The notes beneath the pieces are model-generated. The model was not told the DNA's origin and made no database searches. It worked only from the letters and a program-made list of their open reading frames with translations. The translations under genes and the position numbers were made by a program. Below are positions 1 to 12,326 of a DNA stretch of 64,000 bases, one piece after another (the stretch's first letter is position 1; each line of letters opens with the position of its first letter). The stretch is from Rosellinia necatrix (taxonomy: Eukaryota > Ascomycota > Sordariomycetes > Xylariales > Xylariaceae), in the NCBI GenBank assembly GCA_021209875.1, contig JAGYVD010000005.1, forward strand, positions 2,952,001 to 3,016,000, read 5' to 3'.

Positions 1-761
1 ATGGTATGAGGTTCAGTTAGGAAGCTCTCATGTCAGGCTACGTAAATTACATAATGCATGTGCCAAAGGCTTGAAGGCGATTGTCATGAAGCCTTTAGCT
101 GCTGGGACAGATGCGCATCACAACACCAAGTTTCCCGTGAATTCCAAAAATCTAGTAAATACCTATTGACAACCCAGTTGTAGGCTGTGGAAGAAACGGC
201 GATGCCGAATATGTGATCCCGCTTTTCGGGGGGCCAACGGAGGTTCCATATACGTAATCGCCGAGGCGACGGCGCCAAATCCGGAGCTGTGGCCGTTGTG
301 AGACAGACAACCAGAATAGTGTAAGATTACCTAACGCCGAACAATGACGCCTGAATTTCCTCGTGAAGCCGTGAAATGGTGAAACCATGCCAAATGAAAT
401 CATCCGCCGAGATCCAAATAAAAGGCAAAAACTCGGCCGTAACGAATCAATTGGCGCTTTCACCGGTCTTCAAATAGGCATCATCATAGCATCACTTTCA
501 TCATCGCGGGGTCCATGGCTACCCCACCTCGAGGGGGAGCCATCCCGCCCTAAGCTAAGCTGGGTAGCTGAGGAACCGCCCGGGCTGGCGGGGATCCCGA
601 TGATTACTGTCGATGCAATCCTGCGCATTTGCCTATATGTAACAAACGCCTGCCCCTCCTGCCCCCTTCACGAGCCACTCGAGTTACTGTTGCTCGAGTC
701 AGCGCAGGCTTTGATAGCATACGATAATTGATCAGCAAAGTTCCAAAGTCAGAACGTAATC
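1..761. other. Intergenic, no supported gene
   Basis: I see no gene I can support here. Open frames on both strands are short, lack recognisable motifs, and do not extend through plausible splice sites. The last few hundred bases must hold the promoter of the reductase that starts at 762, but no clear TATA box is visible. Confidence 0.5.
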
Positions 762-2039
762 ATGCCGAAAGTACTCCTCACAGGTTCGTAACGACTCCAC
801 GGCATGCTTGTCTTCATACCCCGCCTCTTGGGATGCCGGTGTTGCCGGCCCCCTCCTAGCACAAAGCGAAATTGACTGACTGACCGACTGACTGACTGAC
901 TGACTGACTTTGCGATGAACAGGTGGATCGGGCTTCATTGCCAGTATGTGAACCAATTCTACGCATGAATCTGCCGCAAATGCAGCATGCAGCATGCAGC
1001 ATGCAGCGAGCAAGCAGGGCGGGCATTTGGCGCTAACACCAGGGAACGCTGACTAGCCCACATCCTCGGGCTCCTCCTGGAGAGAGGTCATGAGGTCGTG
1101 ACGACGGTGCGGACGGAGGAGAAGGCCAAGATCATCCGGGACGCGCACCCGGGCGCCAAGCTGACCGTGGCCATCGTGCCCGACATCGCGCAGCCGAACG
1201 CGTTCGACGAGGTCGTGCAGACGCCCGGGCTCGAGTACGTGCAGCACACGGCCTCGCCCTTCCACTTCAAGTTCCAGGACGCCAAGACGGAGATCCTGGA
1301 CCCGGCCATCAAGGGCACGACGTCGATCCTCGAGGCCATCAAGAAGTACGCGCCGGGCGTCAAGCGCGTCGTCGTCACGAGCTCCTTCGCCGCCATCCTG
1401 ACGGCCGAGGAGCTCGGCAACCCCAAGAAGACGTGGAGCGAGGCCGACTGGAACCCGAACACGCTCGAGGACGGCATCGCCGGGCCCCCCGGGACCACGT
1501 ACCGCGTGTCCAAGACGCTGGCCGAGAAGGCCGCCTGGGACTTCGTGGCGGCGGAGAAGCCCAACTTCGACATCGCCACCATCAACCCGCCCTTCGTCTT
1601 CGGCCCCGTCGTGCACCACCTGAGCTCCCTCGCCGACATCAACACGAGCAACGGCAACATGGTCGCCCTCATCGTCGGCCGCTGGAAGGCCGAGATCCCC
1701 CCCACCGGCGTGCACCTCTGGGTCGATGTCCGCGACGTCGCCAAGGCCCACGTCGCCGCCATGGAGCGCCCCGCCGCCGGCGGCAGCCGCTTCTTCGTCA
1801 CCACCGGCTACTTCGCCAACAAGGAGATCGTCCCCATCGTCCGCAACGCCTTCCCCCAGCTCGCCGACAAGCTGCCCGAGGACGGCGTCCAGGGCGGCGA
1901 CTACCCCGGCGGCAGCGTCGAGAACGTCTACGGCTACGACAACTCCAAGGCCACTACCGTCCTCGGCATCGACTGGATCCCGCTCGAGAAGTCCGTCACC
2001 GACACCATCGGCAGTCTTCTGGCGGTAGGTGCCAAATAA
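762..2039 (+). CDS. NAD(P)-dependent extended SDR (aldehyde/ketone reductase-like)
   Basis: Three exons, 762-783, 923-943 and 1057-2039, give 341 aa. The first two are micro-exons of 22 and 21 nt. Together they encode MPKVLLTGGSGFIA, the Gly-rich dinucleotide-binding loop of a Rossmann fold, and the third continues with THILGLLLERGHEVV. The catalytic YxxxK motif is Tyr163-RVS-Lys167, with the partner Ser at 123/124 (VVVTSS). Length and motif spacing fit the family of dihydroflavonol-4-reductase-like and Gre2/Ari1-like aldehyde reductases, cytosolic enzymes that use NADPH to reduce carbonyls. The substrate cannot be told. The introns (139 and 113 nt) end TGAACAG and GACTAG, and both carry short tandem repeats. 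Exon 3 is strongly G/C-ending in third codon positions, which produces long spurious antisense frames. The start is the only ATG giving a complete nucleotide-binding loop. Confidence 0.9.
873..909 (+). repeat. (TGAC)n microsatellite inside SDR intron 1
   Basis: About nine tandem TGAC units, one changed to CGAC, fill the 3' part of the first intron. Each TGAC preceded by C recreates CTGAC, a fungal branch-point-like motif. The last copy lies about 15 nt before the acceptor AG at 921-922. Confidence 0.85.
979..1007 (+). repeat. 7-bp tandem repeat (GCAGCAT) in SDR intron 2
   Basis: About four copies of GCAGCAT, each containing the palindrome GCATGC, lie in the second intron. They sit upstream of a CTAAC branch site at about 1033 and the acceptor at 1056. 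Confidence 0.8.
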
Positions 2040-2532
2040 GACGGTTTGGGGGGGCCGCTGACACGGAAAGTAAAATAAGGAATAAAGCTAAAAAAGGAAA
2101 AAAAAAGAAAAAAAAAGCAAATGGATTGTGGGGTGGGTTTGACAAACTCTGGTTCGGACTGGTTAAAAATGGAAGTCGTATGGTAACACTTGTGTGGAAA
2201 TAGGTTCTCTTATGCTGATAGAATCATCTGATCACGCTCAATCCTTTGGCTCTGATGCGGCGAATGACGCTTTCACACGTGCATAAACGTTGTAAAAGGG
2301 CTGAGAGTCCCTCACATTCGCATATTTCGCTGGGAGTGAGTTATTAATCTGTATTAATGGTGATCGCATGCGAAATCGTTACTCTCGGAGTCACGGTCGC
2401 CTGTCGCCGGGGCATCCGGCCAGTAGCTTGCTATCACCGGGGTATAGTAATACGGCCAAACATAGGCGCATTCTGGTGAAGGAAACTACGCTATGCACCA
2501 GCCCTAAGGTCCGACTGTGATAATTACCAGTA
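2040..2532. other. Intergenic between convergent 3' ends
   Basis: This space separates the reductase (+) from the membrane protein (-), so it should hold both transcript ends. It contains A-rich runs at about 2070-2120. No gene is seen. Confidence 0.6.
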
Positions 2533-4226
2533 TTAATACCGCCCACTTAGCTTCTCTAGGTCCAGCTCTTGTAGTGGTACAACCGTTCTCTTCTCTCCTT
2601 TCTTCTCTGCACTTCCCCTTTTTCGGCCCAGGGGGACCACTCCCGGTCCGCCGCCACCAACCCCGCTCCAACTGCCCCAAGACTCCCTTGTCTCTTGTGC
2701 ATAGGTTTCGGTGAGGTCACATAGCTCTTGGGTGGAAATAGAGGCCGAGGGTCCTGCGCTATTCCTCGGCGGTGTAGGAAATACGGGGCGCTCACCGCGA
2801 GTCAAGGCCCGGGCTGGAAATGTGGGAGACCGTGGTGATACGGAGGATGTTGAGAATGTAGGCGAATTCGGATGATTTGGTGGAGGCGCGGGGAGCGCGC
2901 TACTGGGCGGTGGCCCTGCGGGTGTTACAAGCCCCGATTCGATGGTCCCGTCGCGCCCCCGAGGAAATCTCGGGGACGGCAAGGGAGGCGTGCTCGTTCC
3001 GATTACCGTGACCGAACCTGAGTAAACTGAGCTCGCTTTACTCGACTCGATTGCGATGGTGGCGGTATCTGACCCACTGTTCGGGGAGTAGATCTTATTC
3101 AGTGGCTGGCAAGACGGCGTAGATGCCACTATGGCCTTTGGAAATCGGGTGTTATTTGCCGTTGCTCTTCGCTCATGCAGAGGTGTAGGCCCACTTTGCT
3201 TGCGGGCGCGGATCGATGACGGCAAATTCTGATCATTCACGCTTGTCACAACTGAGGGCGGGAGGGCAGCTTTTCTAACAACTGGCTCTAAATATTTCCG
3301 GTCGCTAAGCTTCGCCGGTGGTATTAGTGGAACGTTTCTGGAGGATGCGGATGGTGGTGGTGTTATTAGGGGTGTCCGGGAGCCACCATGCGACCCGGAA
3401 TATGGCCGATCATCATAGGGTATCAATAACGGCCTTGGATATTTACTCCTTGGGCACCCTCGTCGTCGACGGAATAGGAAGAGCAAGAGAGCGGCTAGCG
3501 CCAATACTGCTATCGCCGAGAATATACCTACAGCCGCCTTAGCTCCTCCCGTGAGCTGGGATGAATTGGTGTTAGTTGAAGCGGACGGGCTGGTGCTGAT
3601 TGAACCACTTGATAAGGTGGAGGTAGGGACTAGCGGTGCAGGGGCCTCCGACGGGTGGGCAGGAGGGACGGTATAGGATGACATTGAGTCCATAGACCAA
3701 GTTTTAAGAGACGGGGCGGTAGAAGGTTGAGCAAGCGCAGTAGGAGAAGCGCAATAGTTGGTCGCCGGTGGACCTGGATCTTCGATCGAGAAGAAACCGA
3801 TACTACTCCATAGTTAGCATGTGCATGGCAATGCAGGGAGTAAATCTCAACCCACTTCTGGCATTTATTAATAATTAGATCGACATTAGCTATGGTAAGT
3901 GACGATTGTTAGAGAAGAGTGGCCAAGCTCTTAAAATCGCGAAGGAGCTCACGGCTTTGTCCAATGTCCCCAATATACACGCCGCAATTGACAGAATCAC
4001 AGCAATATAAATCCCAAAGACCAGTCTGTTGGTTTTCAGGCTGTTGTAGCCGGCGACAAGCGTCTTCTAGACTGGGAATCAACCGATTAAAGCAAGCCGT
4101 CACACAAGCAGAGGCGCTTTCTCTGCTAAATTCGGCAGGGATGCCTCGGCGGTATTCTGTCCTCGAATCTCGAATGCCCGTCTTAAAGACGGTAGTAGGA
4201 TCGATAGTAATTGCCGGGTGGTCCAT
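2533..4226 (-). CDS. Single-pass fungal cell-surface protein, Cys-rich ectodomain and Ser/Pro-rich tail
   Basis: Exons on the minus strand are 4226-3953, 3889-3856 and 3802-2533 (525 aa). Introns of 63 and 53 nt have GTGAGC..CATAG and GTGGGT..GTAG borders with CTAAC branch sites. The 34-nt middle exon restores a continuous conserved-looking block (PNVDLIINKCQ joined to NIGFFSIEDPGPP), which supports the model. The N-terminal 135 residues are Cys-rich (including YCCDSVNC). A Ser/Thr/Pro linker follows, then one hydrophobic helix at about residues 191-213 ending in RRRR, then a 310-residue low-complexity cytoplasmic tail. This is the layout of many fungal plasma-membrane sensor-like proteins, but function is unknown. 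The ATG at 4226 has an excellent context (GCCATGG), yet no signal peptide is visible. An upstream exon (possible acceptor TTTCAG just before the ATG) cannot be excluded. Confidence 0.75.
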
Positions 4227-6110
4227 GGCGAGTTTCCTGAAATCAAGGGTGGCCTACGAGTATATCTGTATATAAGGTGAACCAATATGGATAACGAGAG
4301 GCATATTTTAGTGGCCCGGGAGACCAGGGGTTTAAACGCCCGCGAAAAATAGCGACTCAAACGAATGTAGCGATATCAGATCCCCCGCGTTGACGATAAC
4401 GAGCGAGCCGGGGAGAGAGGCACCGTTGTCAAAAAGTGAGAACTGGCATCAATTCATTCGGCAACTGGGCCTATTACCAAGCCAGCTGCAGGGGTACCCT
4501 ATATATATACCTACATGTGCTCTCCGCTTTGGACGATTATCGTATTCCATGAGACCAGGATGGGAATTCGCACAACCCAGTAGGGCGATCGCGACGATCA
4601 CGTAACAGGAGATCATATCGTGGCCAAGAGGCCGGCGCTTCGGGGACTGGGGCCGTTACACTCTGGCTGCAACTCTCCGCCTGGACGATAATGGATGACC
4701 CAGGCTGTGTGACAGCACTCCAGGTCACCCATCTCGTATGGGGCCACTGCGGGAGAACCACCGAGGGAGACTGCTCCCATCCGCCCTATGTGTATTGATG
4801 CATGAGCCTGCGGTAGGCAATATTTAGGACGCCATAGGCGGAAGGTTCGCGCTGCCGCAGATGTAACAGGCCGCAGACTTGTGAGGGTAAAAATATGTTC
4901 CAGAACCCAAGAAAGTGTTCTTTTGCTAATGGGCACATGCATATTGCATATGATGACGACTTTGTACGGGCCGAGATGTCACCACACGTCAGCTGGTGAC
5001 TATGCCCAACTCTGCTTCCCGTCCCTCAGTTTGCGGCTAATACGTACCATACATAACCCTTTGCGGGCTTCACAGACGGCGTTATTTCCTCTCTCTTTCA
5101 CGTACTTAGACGCCCTACCGCGCGTCATGGGCTTTTCAAATGGGGTTATGAAAGCAAAGGAAAACGTAGCTGGTGTTGCGTTCCACAATCTGATGGATAT
5201 TGACAACCTAACTATTACCGGTAAAACACCCGGTTGTGTTATGACAATAGTTCTGTACTGCTGTGATGGCACGGGAAGCAGGTCTTCAAAACGATGTTCG
5301 AAATGAAGCTTCACACAGCTTTGATGATTTGTGCTAACGAGCGGCAGAGCGGACCAAGATATGACCTATGATGATCGATGATAGAACTGGTGCACAGCGA
5401 CAGCGGATCAACGGTTGATGCCCACCCAATGGACTCTTGTCGTAGACGAGGACGGCAGGCTATTGTGAGACTAGAAGGCCTCCCAACGGCTCGTCTTGTG
5501 CTACGAGCTGCGACAGGATGTGTAAAGTGGCCCGATAGTGCACGGCATATTTCTAAGTGGCAACTGGGGTGCAGCCGCCGTCCGCTTACACATATGCTTG
5601 TTTGCTCTCTCAGTCTGGTGTACAGCAAAGCGTGACACCGACAAATCTGCAACTCATCTCGCTCGGCATTGGTTTCGGTCAGGTCCGTAGGGGTCGGCAA
5701 TGGATATCGACTACCCAGTAATATATGGCATAGCACCGATTGGGCACAGTATCGTGTGGCGGCCGAGCGTAACAGCGCAACAAGGAGGGTTCCACCTGGG
5801 ATCCCGCGCTCGCATAGCCGGCATCTTGTCCGATCAAACCTATATCCTGGGACGCAGGCCCCGGCATAGGACGTCCGAGGTCGCTACTCAGAGGCGCAGT
5901 AGCAGTTACGCTGAAGCTGAGATGGGCTGATCGGACTGTAGGGTGGCATTCGCCTGCGGAACAGGGATACCACTAAGGTGGATACGACTCAACAGAAACC
6001 CGCTGCGGCGGCATCATCATCGGCCGGAAAACGGTGAGGGGACCACCTTTATAAGGCCACCAGGCAGAACCAGCAGCTACAGCCAGTCGGCCAGTGTCTT
6101 GTGGCGTCCT

Positions 6111-6187
6111 CCTCACATCGCCCTCACATTGCCCTCACATTGCACTCACATTGCCCTCACATTGCCCTCATATTGCCCTCACATTCT
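6111..6187 (+). repeat. 11-bp minisatellite, 7 copies (CCTCACATTGC)
   Basis: Seven head-to-tail copies of CCTCACATTGC with single-base variants (ATCGC in copy 1, ACTC in copy 4, ATATT in copy 6). It lies in non-coding DNA with no gene nearby. Confidence 0.9.
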
Positions 6188-6624
6188 TGAGACAATGGCT
6201 GGGGGTCATATCTTGTATGCACGTAGGTGACATCTCCCGGCATCGGCAGAGACAAGGAGAATTGGTGTTAAAGCTAACCCAGTGGCGGCCAACTAAGTGA
6301 CGGGAGACGGCCTTTGGTACGGATTCTTTCATGGAACCCCAGGCGTTCCCACGTGGGATAGCTGGTCTGTGTCGAAGATGCCGACCTGGACATTGCCCTT
6401 CTAGTGTAGTGGAGGCCTACGACTACGACCCGTGAAGCTATTTATTCGATGTGGAGAAGCGCCAGCGATTGGACCAGCTTTTCAGTATTGTCCCGAAGTG
6501 GCGTCCCGGAGACAGGGAATTGTCGCATAATACGTGTTGACGCGCGACAAATATTGCCCAGTCCCGTATCAGCTTCTAGGCAATAAGAAGCGCTCTCGTA
6601 TGGATTATATGGAATCATAGGCGA

Positions 6625-7110
6625 ATCTGACCGTTAATACATAGGTATGTGTTAGGTATGAAAGTAGGCATCTACGCTGCCTGCGATATCTCGAAGATGT
6701 GAAAAGGGACCTCACCTGGGCAGGGATTGAGAACTGGGTGGGTCCTGAGTGGATCCTGAGGAAAATAATACCTACATAGGTATCTCTGAGTTTCAGGGTG
6801 CCGCTTGCTCCTGCAATAGGTAGGTAGGCACTACTGAAGCACTACCTACCTAAACAAACTAACTACACGTACCTACCTACTACTTTATAAAAGGGTACCT
6901 AGGTAGGTGTAGGTAAGTACCCAGGTAGGTTAGCATTTGTTACCAAGGTATATACTATGGCTACATACCTACCTAAGTACTGAGGTATCTGACATTCACT
7001 ATTTACCGTAGGTAGAGGTGCCTTGGCACCCAAAGTACCTGGGTACTTGGTAGTTATTTATGGAAGTGAACATTCCCCTGTGCCTACCCTACCTACCTAA
7101 GGGTGGGGGT
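6625..7110. repeat. TACC/GGTA tetranucleotide-rich block
   Basis: Dozens of TACC and GGTA units occur in both orientations, often meeting as the palindrome TACCTAGGTA (for example near 6896). Similar blocks recur at 17395-17660, 18165-18620 and 28500-28630, and in shorter form at several other intergenic sites. Confidence 0.85.
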
Positions 7111-7512
7111 TGTTATCGATAAGCGTCATCTTATTGGTCCCGCCTGCTGTGTAATCCATCTCTACCTTACTATTCCATCATCCTCTATCTCCGACGACGG
7201 TGGCCGGCCATACCTACTACCTACTCCATCAGGTTCCTTCAACCGCCAGATAATCAAGTCAGCCTACCGACACCCGATATCAGATTTCAGTCTATCGGAG
7301 ACAGATACATAATCCAATAAGCTTGTTGACGTAGGCAAGATCTACTCCTGGGATCCTGCAAACTACAAGTGATATCATTCACACTGGTGCTTCGCTTCTG
7401 CCTTCGCATCGTTCATCATTGACTTGCGACGAGCCTGAGGCTATGGGACCCGGTTCCTCGTATTTGCGCCTAGGTTAGATTGCGACATCGTACATATAAA
7501 AGACCCCCCGCC

Positions 7513-10500
7513 ATGGATCCAAGCGAGCAGCCGGAACCCACGCTCCCTCCCGCCGAGCAGGTATGTGATTCTCTTGCACTCTCTCTTCCCCTTCCGCCCC
7601 CAAATGCCGGAACTTGTGTGTTAAGGATACGAAAGATGCGGCAAAGGAGGCTTGCAAAGCTAGCCAGCTTGAACGCCACCTCCTCGAGTTCGGCGTCTTC
7701 TTCCGAATCCCCCGCCCCAGCCCAACTGCCCGAACCATCAGCATCCTCGCCGTCCTCATCAAACCAGCCCCGGGGGCAGCCAATCCGCATCACCCCGGCC
7801 TCGAGGCCAAAGCCGGAGAGTGTCCCATCTACGAATCCGTTCTCCCAGCTTGCAAGCAAAGACGCAGGCTCTGCGAGCACCTCGGTTGATTCGGGTAATA
7901 CTCGTAGCACCAAAAGACCTACAACGGCTGTTGACGCAGAGCCATCAGAAGCCCCTGTGAAGAAGGTCCATACAGCAACAGCGGAGAGCCTAGTCGATTG
8001 GTCCGATCGTGTGCTTAGCGATGTCTTTCTTATCACCCTGGACGAGAAAAGGCGAACTGATACCCGGGGCACGACACTCACTTACCTAGCAGACTTACGG
8101 TCCGAACTTGAGCAGTCTGGAGAGCAGGTAAAACTTAGCGCATCCTCTATCGATGCCGCCATCCTCGAGGCTACTCGCCACGTGCCGACTAACAAACCCC
8201 TTCTTGATTACCTATTGCCTTGTTGGAAGCGAGTAATGAGAGCAAGCAGACCGTCCCGGCGACCACCCCCCGAGAAAGAGGCAGTGTTGCATGAGGCTAG
8301 GCGCCTTTGCATGAGTAACTGCATATTTGCTCTTACCATGCCCGAATACTTCGGGTAAGGGAGCCTATTTAAATTTTGGACTGTTGATAGTTATCCTCAA
8401 ACTAATGGCTGCTATTAGTCGGGAACCTGACCTCAATCACGACTCTCTAGCCCCATATCTTCTTCGTAACCACGACAACGAGGATGGCATATGCTTGGAT
8501 TTCTTCACGGAAGCTATCTCGCGCATGGATGACGACGACACTATAGCCCCAATTTTTACCGAGGCAATGGTTATCATGAGTGGTCAAGTAGCTGAGATGA
8601 CCATGAATGATAACTATAAGCCATATATCAATGTGAGATTAGGTCAACCTATCAAAGGCCAGACGCTGACTTGAATAGTGCCTCGTAACCTATGCACGGT
8701 TTCCGCCCCTTCTCGAGGCGCTCGCGCAGCATCCTAAATTTCAAGTGCAGCCAAAACAGGACGCAACGAAGGAGGAATTGGCTAAGGCAACAGAGACGGA
8801 TACTATCCTTGGTCCTTTCTTTCGCATCTCGCCTCTTCAATCCGAGGTAACTAAGACATACTTTGCTAACCCACGGACTATCGATCCTGGGCATGTCAAA
8901 TCATCCCAAACAGCATTACAGATGACATTAAAGGCTCACCAGGGGGATCTGATAAGCATCATTAACGCCTTCGTCCGTGCCAGCCCGTTTGCTAAGAATG
9001 CTACCCTTGACTGGTTTGCTTTTGGCTTGAACTCGAATCACAAAAGGCGAGCTCTTCAGGTAAAGGCCACCGAAGTCGCTTCGGATGGCTTTATGGTGAA
9101 CGTGACCGCAATCTTAGATAAACTCTGCGAACCATTTATGGATGCTACGTTCTCTAAGATTAACAAAATTGACCTCGACTATCTTCGACGAACCCCGCGT
9201 GTGGACATGAGTGATGAGACGAAATTAAATGCCGATCAAGCTACCTCGGACGCTTTCTACAATGATAAAGCCGATGGCACGTCTAATTTCATCTCAGAGG
9301 TATTCTTTCTAACCCTAGCGGCACATCACTATGGACTCGGGGCTACGAACTCAAAACTTAAGGACCTAGATAAGGACATCAAGTATGTCGAAAAGGTTAT
9401 CAAGCAGATGGAAGAGGAGTTGCCAAAAGTCCAGAATGTAAGTCTTATTTTATCATTAGATGTAAAATGCCCGCACTAAACCCACTAGGATCCGTTGCGC
9501 ACCGCTATGGCCAAAAAACATATTCAAACTGCCGTGACTACGGTAGAAAAGTACATTGCCCTAAAACATGCAATTCAGGCCGTTGTGGTGGACCAGAGCA
9601 TGCAAACGCTGTCATTACAATTCATGCGATATGTTGCCGTATGGCTCTTACGAACTGCGAGTAAGACGGACTATAAGCCGGGTGAGAAGATTGGTCTACC
9701 CCTTTCATCCGATAAACCCGCAGCGTTTAGCTGTTTGCCAGAGTACGCGCTCCAGGACGTCGTCGAAAACTTCAAATTTGTTTTTAGGTATGTGACCAAG
9801 TCCTTTCGACCATCAGATACTAAACCTGCATCAGGTTCTTGCCTAATATCCTGATGTCGGCAATTGGTGATGAAATTATCGCGCTGTGTATCACATTCCT
9901 ACGGTCCTCGGAGTACATAAAGAATCCCTATCTAAAGTCCTCCCTTGTCACCCTGTTATTCTCTGGAACATGGCCAATCTACCACTTGAGCCGTGGTGTG
10001 CTTGGCGATTCCCTCATGAGTTCGAATTTTGCTAATGAGCACCTACTTCATTCGTTGATGAAATTCTACATCGGTATGTACAAGATCTTCTCTATTTGCA
10101 TGCGCCACTGACGGTAATAGAATGCGAGCATAGTGGCGTCAGTTCCGCGTTTTATGACAAGTTCAATATACGTTACGAAATTTTCCAGGTCATCAAAACC
10201 ATATGGCCGAACAACGTGTACAAGGAAAAGCTTAGCAGAGAAAGCAAGTAAGTTGAATCGAAACCCGCGCTGAAACGGACGTTTCTAATACTTCCAGGGT
10301 TAATCGTCAATTCTTCGTCCAATTCGTTAACTTGCTTCTCAACGATGCCACGTACTTGTTAGATGAAGCTCTGACAAAGCTCGTTAAAATACACGATTAT
10401 CAGAAGCAACTCCAAAACCAGGGATTATCGCCAGAGGAACGCGAGAAGCTCAAAACCGATTTGGAGCAAGCCGAGCAGCAGTGCCAATCATGGATGCAGC

Positions 10501-11192
10501 TAGTCAACGACACAATGGGAATGATGAAGCTCTTCACCGAGACATTACGTGACTCATTCACTATGCCTGAGATTGTGGTTCGGCTCGCCGGTATGCTGAA
10601 CTACAACCTTGAATCATTGGTTGGTCCAAAGCGTGGCCAACTTAAAGTTGAAGATGCAAAGAAGTACCACTTTGACCCCAAAACATTATTATCTGACTTC
10701 ATTGACGTCTACCTCAACCTCGGCTCGAAACCAGACTTTGTTAAAGCAGTTGCCTCCGATGGCCGCTCGTATAAGTCGTCAAATTTTGAGGCTGCATCCC
10801 AACTCCTCCAACACAGTCTTGGGAAACCCCCCGAGATGGTCGTCTCGTGGAATGACCTCAGAAAAAGGGTAGCCGAAGCCAAAGCCGAGCTAGATCAAGC
10901 CGAACTTGACCTTGGTGATATACCTCCGGAATTCGAGGATCCCATTATGGGAGATTTAATGACCGACCCAGTCATTTTGCCGTCGCGGCATATTATGGAT
11001 CGATCTACAATCGTTCAGCAGCTTTTATCAACTCCGAAGGACCCGTTTTCAAACGTGCAAATGACAATCGACGATGTTGTTCCAGCAGACGACCTGCGCA
11101 AACAGATCGAGGCTTGGAAAGCCGAGCGTATAGCACGCGCGAGGGAAAATGCGAACCGTTCTAGCGATTTGATGGATACAAGTGGTGACTGA
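7513..11192 (+). CDS. UFD2: Ubiquitin conjugation factor E4 (UFD2-type U-box ligase)
   Basis: Eight exons: 7513-7560, 7636-8354, 8419-8632, 8679-9437, 9489-9787, 9835-10073, 10121-10247 and 10298-11192 (1099 aa, the usual fungal size). E4 elongates short ubiquitin chains on substrates handed over by Cdc48, feeding them to the proteasome in cytosol and nucleus. The long UFD2 core (for example REPDLNHDSLAPYLL and ECEHSGVSSAFYDKF) is followed by a C-terminal U-box at about residues 1009-1083 (DPIMGDLMTDPVILPS). The N-terminal MRQRRLAKL motif is shared with E4 relatives. The introns are 46-75 nt; each join restores frame and conserved sequence. The first intron is 75 nt and has no stop in frame, so its retention would only add 25 residues; GTATGT at 7561 and the motif favour splicing. 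The start ATG is in CCGCCATGG context. Confidence 0.96.
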
Positions 11193-12326
11193 ATGCTAAT
11201 TCAACATTAAATACAAGACCTAGTTAGAAGCTTGCTGCATAGCTAGGGCTATACATCCGGAAGGTCCTTCCGGTGGCGAAACGCTATCAATAGCGATACT
11301 CTGTGATATAATAGAGAGTCTTTGTAATAAATTTGGGGCCCAAACCTCTTTACCAACTTGTGTACTTCGGCAGTATCGGCCGCGCATGAGCAACGCTATT
11401 GTTTCCCAGAGCCACCCAACACGCACGGCTTGACACAGAAATTGCGCATGGGGGAGGGGTAAAATAGGCGATACTGAACGACAATGGTCCGCGACAGTCT
11501 AACCTTGATTCATCACTCTACTCGTCACTCACTTCCGAACTCCCACAGTCGCGTACATGCATAGCTGTGTCCCGGGTAAGGGTGGTATCGTATTGACTAA
11601 GGGGAATCATCTACGAGGATTAGCCTTGACTAGGCTTTTATGACTATGGGGCTCATTTCATAGGCAGGATAATCGCCCAGGTCCACATCATGAATCTACA
11701 CAGTAGCTCGAGCAATAGATCGAAAAGAGGTTCAAAGAGATATTCATGCATTCACCAGATCTACCGGGGTGGGTCCTTGTTGATGCCTAACCGACGTGTC
11801 GAAGCATAGACTTCCACGTAACTCACGGGTAGTTCATTGGTCAGGTCCACGGATGGGGTCAGCATTGCTACATCGCCTTCTCGAGTATGTCTGTTTACTG
11901 GCCTATCGATCAAACGACCTGGTGAAGACACAGCGGCGCGGTATTAGATGCGTGGTCGCGGGTGACGTGCCTGGCCATAGTGTCTTGGGGTTATGAGTAG
12001 GCGACCGAGCCTATTAAACACAAGAGTGCGTTGATGGCCACGCAGTCAGCCATTACTTTTGATCTAGGAAAGTGCCCTTTCACGCGGCACGAGAGTGATT
12101 GGGCGTGATATATATATAAAATAAAGTTACTTTGCTCCCAGCAGCAATCTCCATTCCTACTCAGGCCTTGTTACCAGCCGACTTCTTTCCGTCCTTTTCA
12201 CCCACGTCAACACCAGCATCATACACCTTAAGCTTATCCTTGCAATGTCTCTAGATGTTCCTGTTTCCTTAACAACCCCCTCCCTCCCTCCCCCCCATCA
12301 CGTATTCATTTATTAATCATAGCAAT
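11193..12326. other. Intergenic, no supported gene
   Basis: Only short frames without motifs are present. A TATATATA stretch lies near 12110 and C-rich runs near 12275-12295. It separates the 3' ends of UFD2 (+) and the small minus-strand gene. Confidence 0.5.

Larger units (their letters stand above)
4227..7512. other. Long intergenic region with repeats
   Basis: No gene could be supported in 3.3 kb. Frames up to 141 aa occur on both strands but lack motifs. The right part carries an 11-bp minisatellite and a dense block of TACC/GGTA microsatellites. The last few hundred bases hold the UFD2 promoter. One minus-strand frame (4613-4942) has a CC pair and could be scanned as a small protein, but nothing supports it. 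Confidence 0.5.

Noticed and set aside
1053..1804. Two long minus-strand frames opposite the SDR reductase
   Set aside because: They are shadows of a G/C-ending coding exon. The plus strand carries the Rossmann and YxxxK motifs in a continuous model.
4613..4942. Minus-strand 109-codon frame with a CC pair, like a small secreted protein
   Set aside because: No signal peptide, no splice support and a non-Cys-patterned sequence; composition does not differ from other chance frames in the region.
6111..6187. CRISPR-like array
   Set aside because: Units are contiguous without spacers, and the DNA is eukaryotic; it is a minisatellite.
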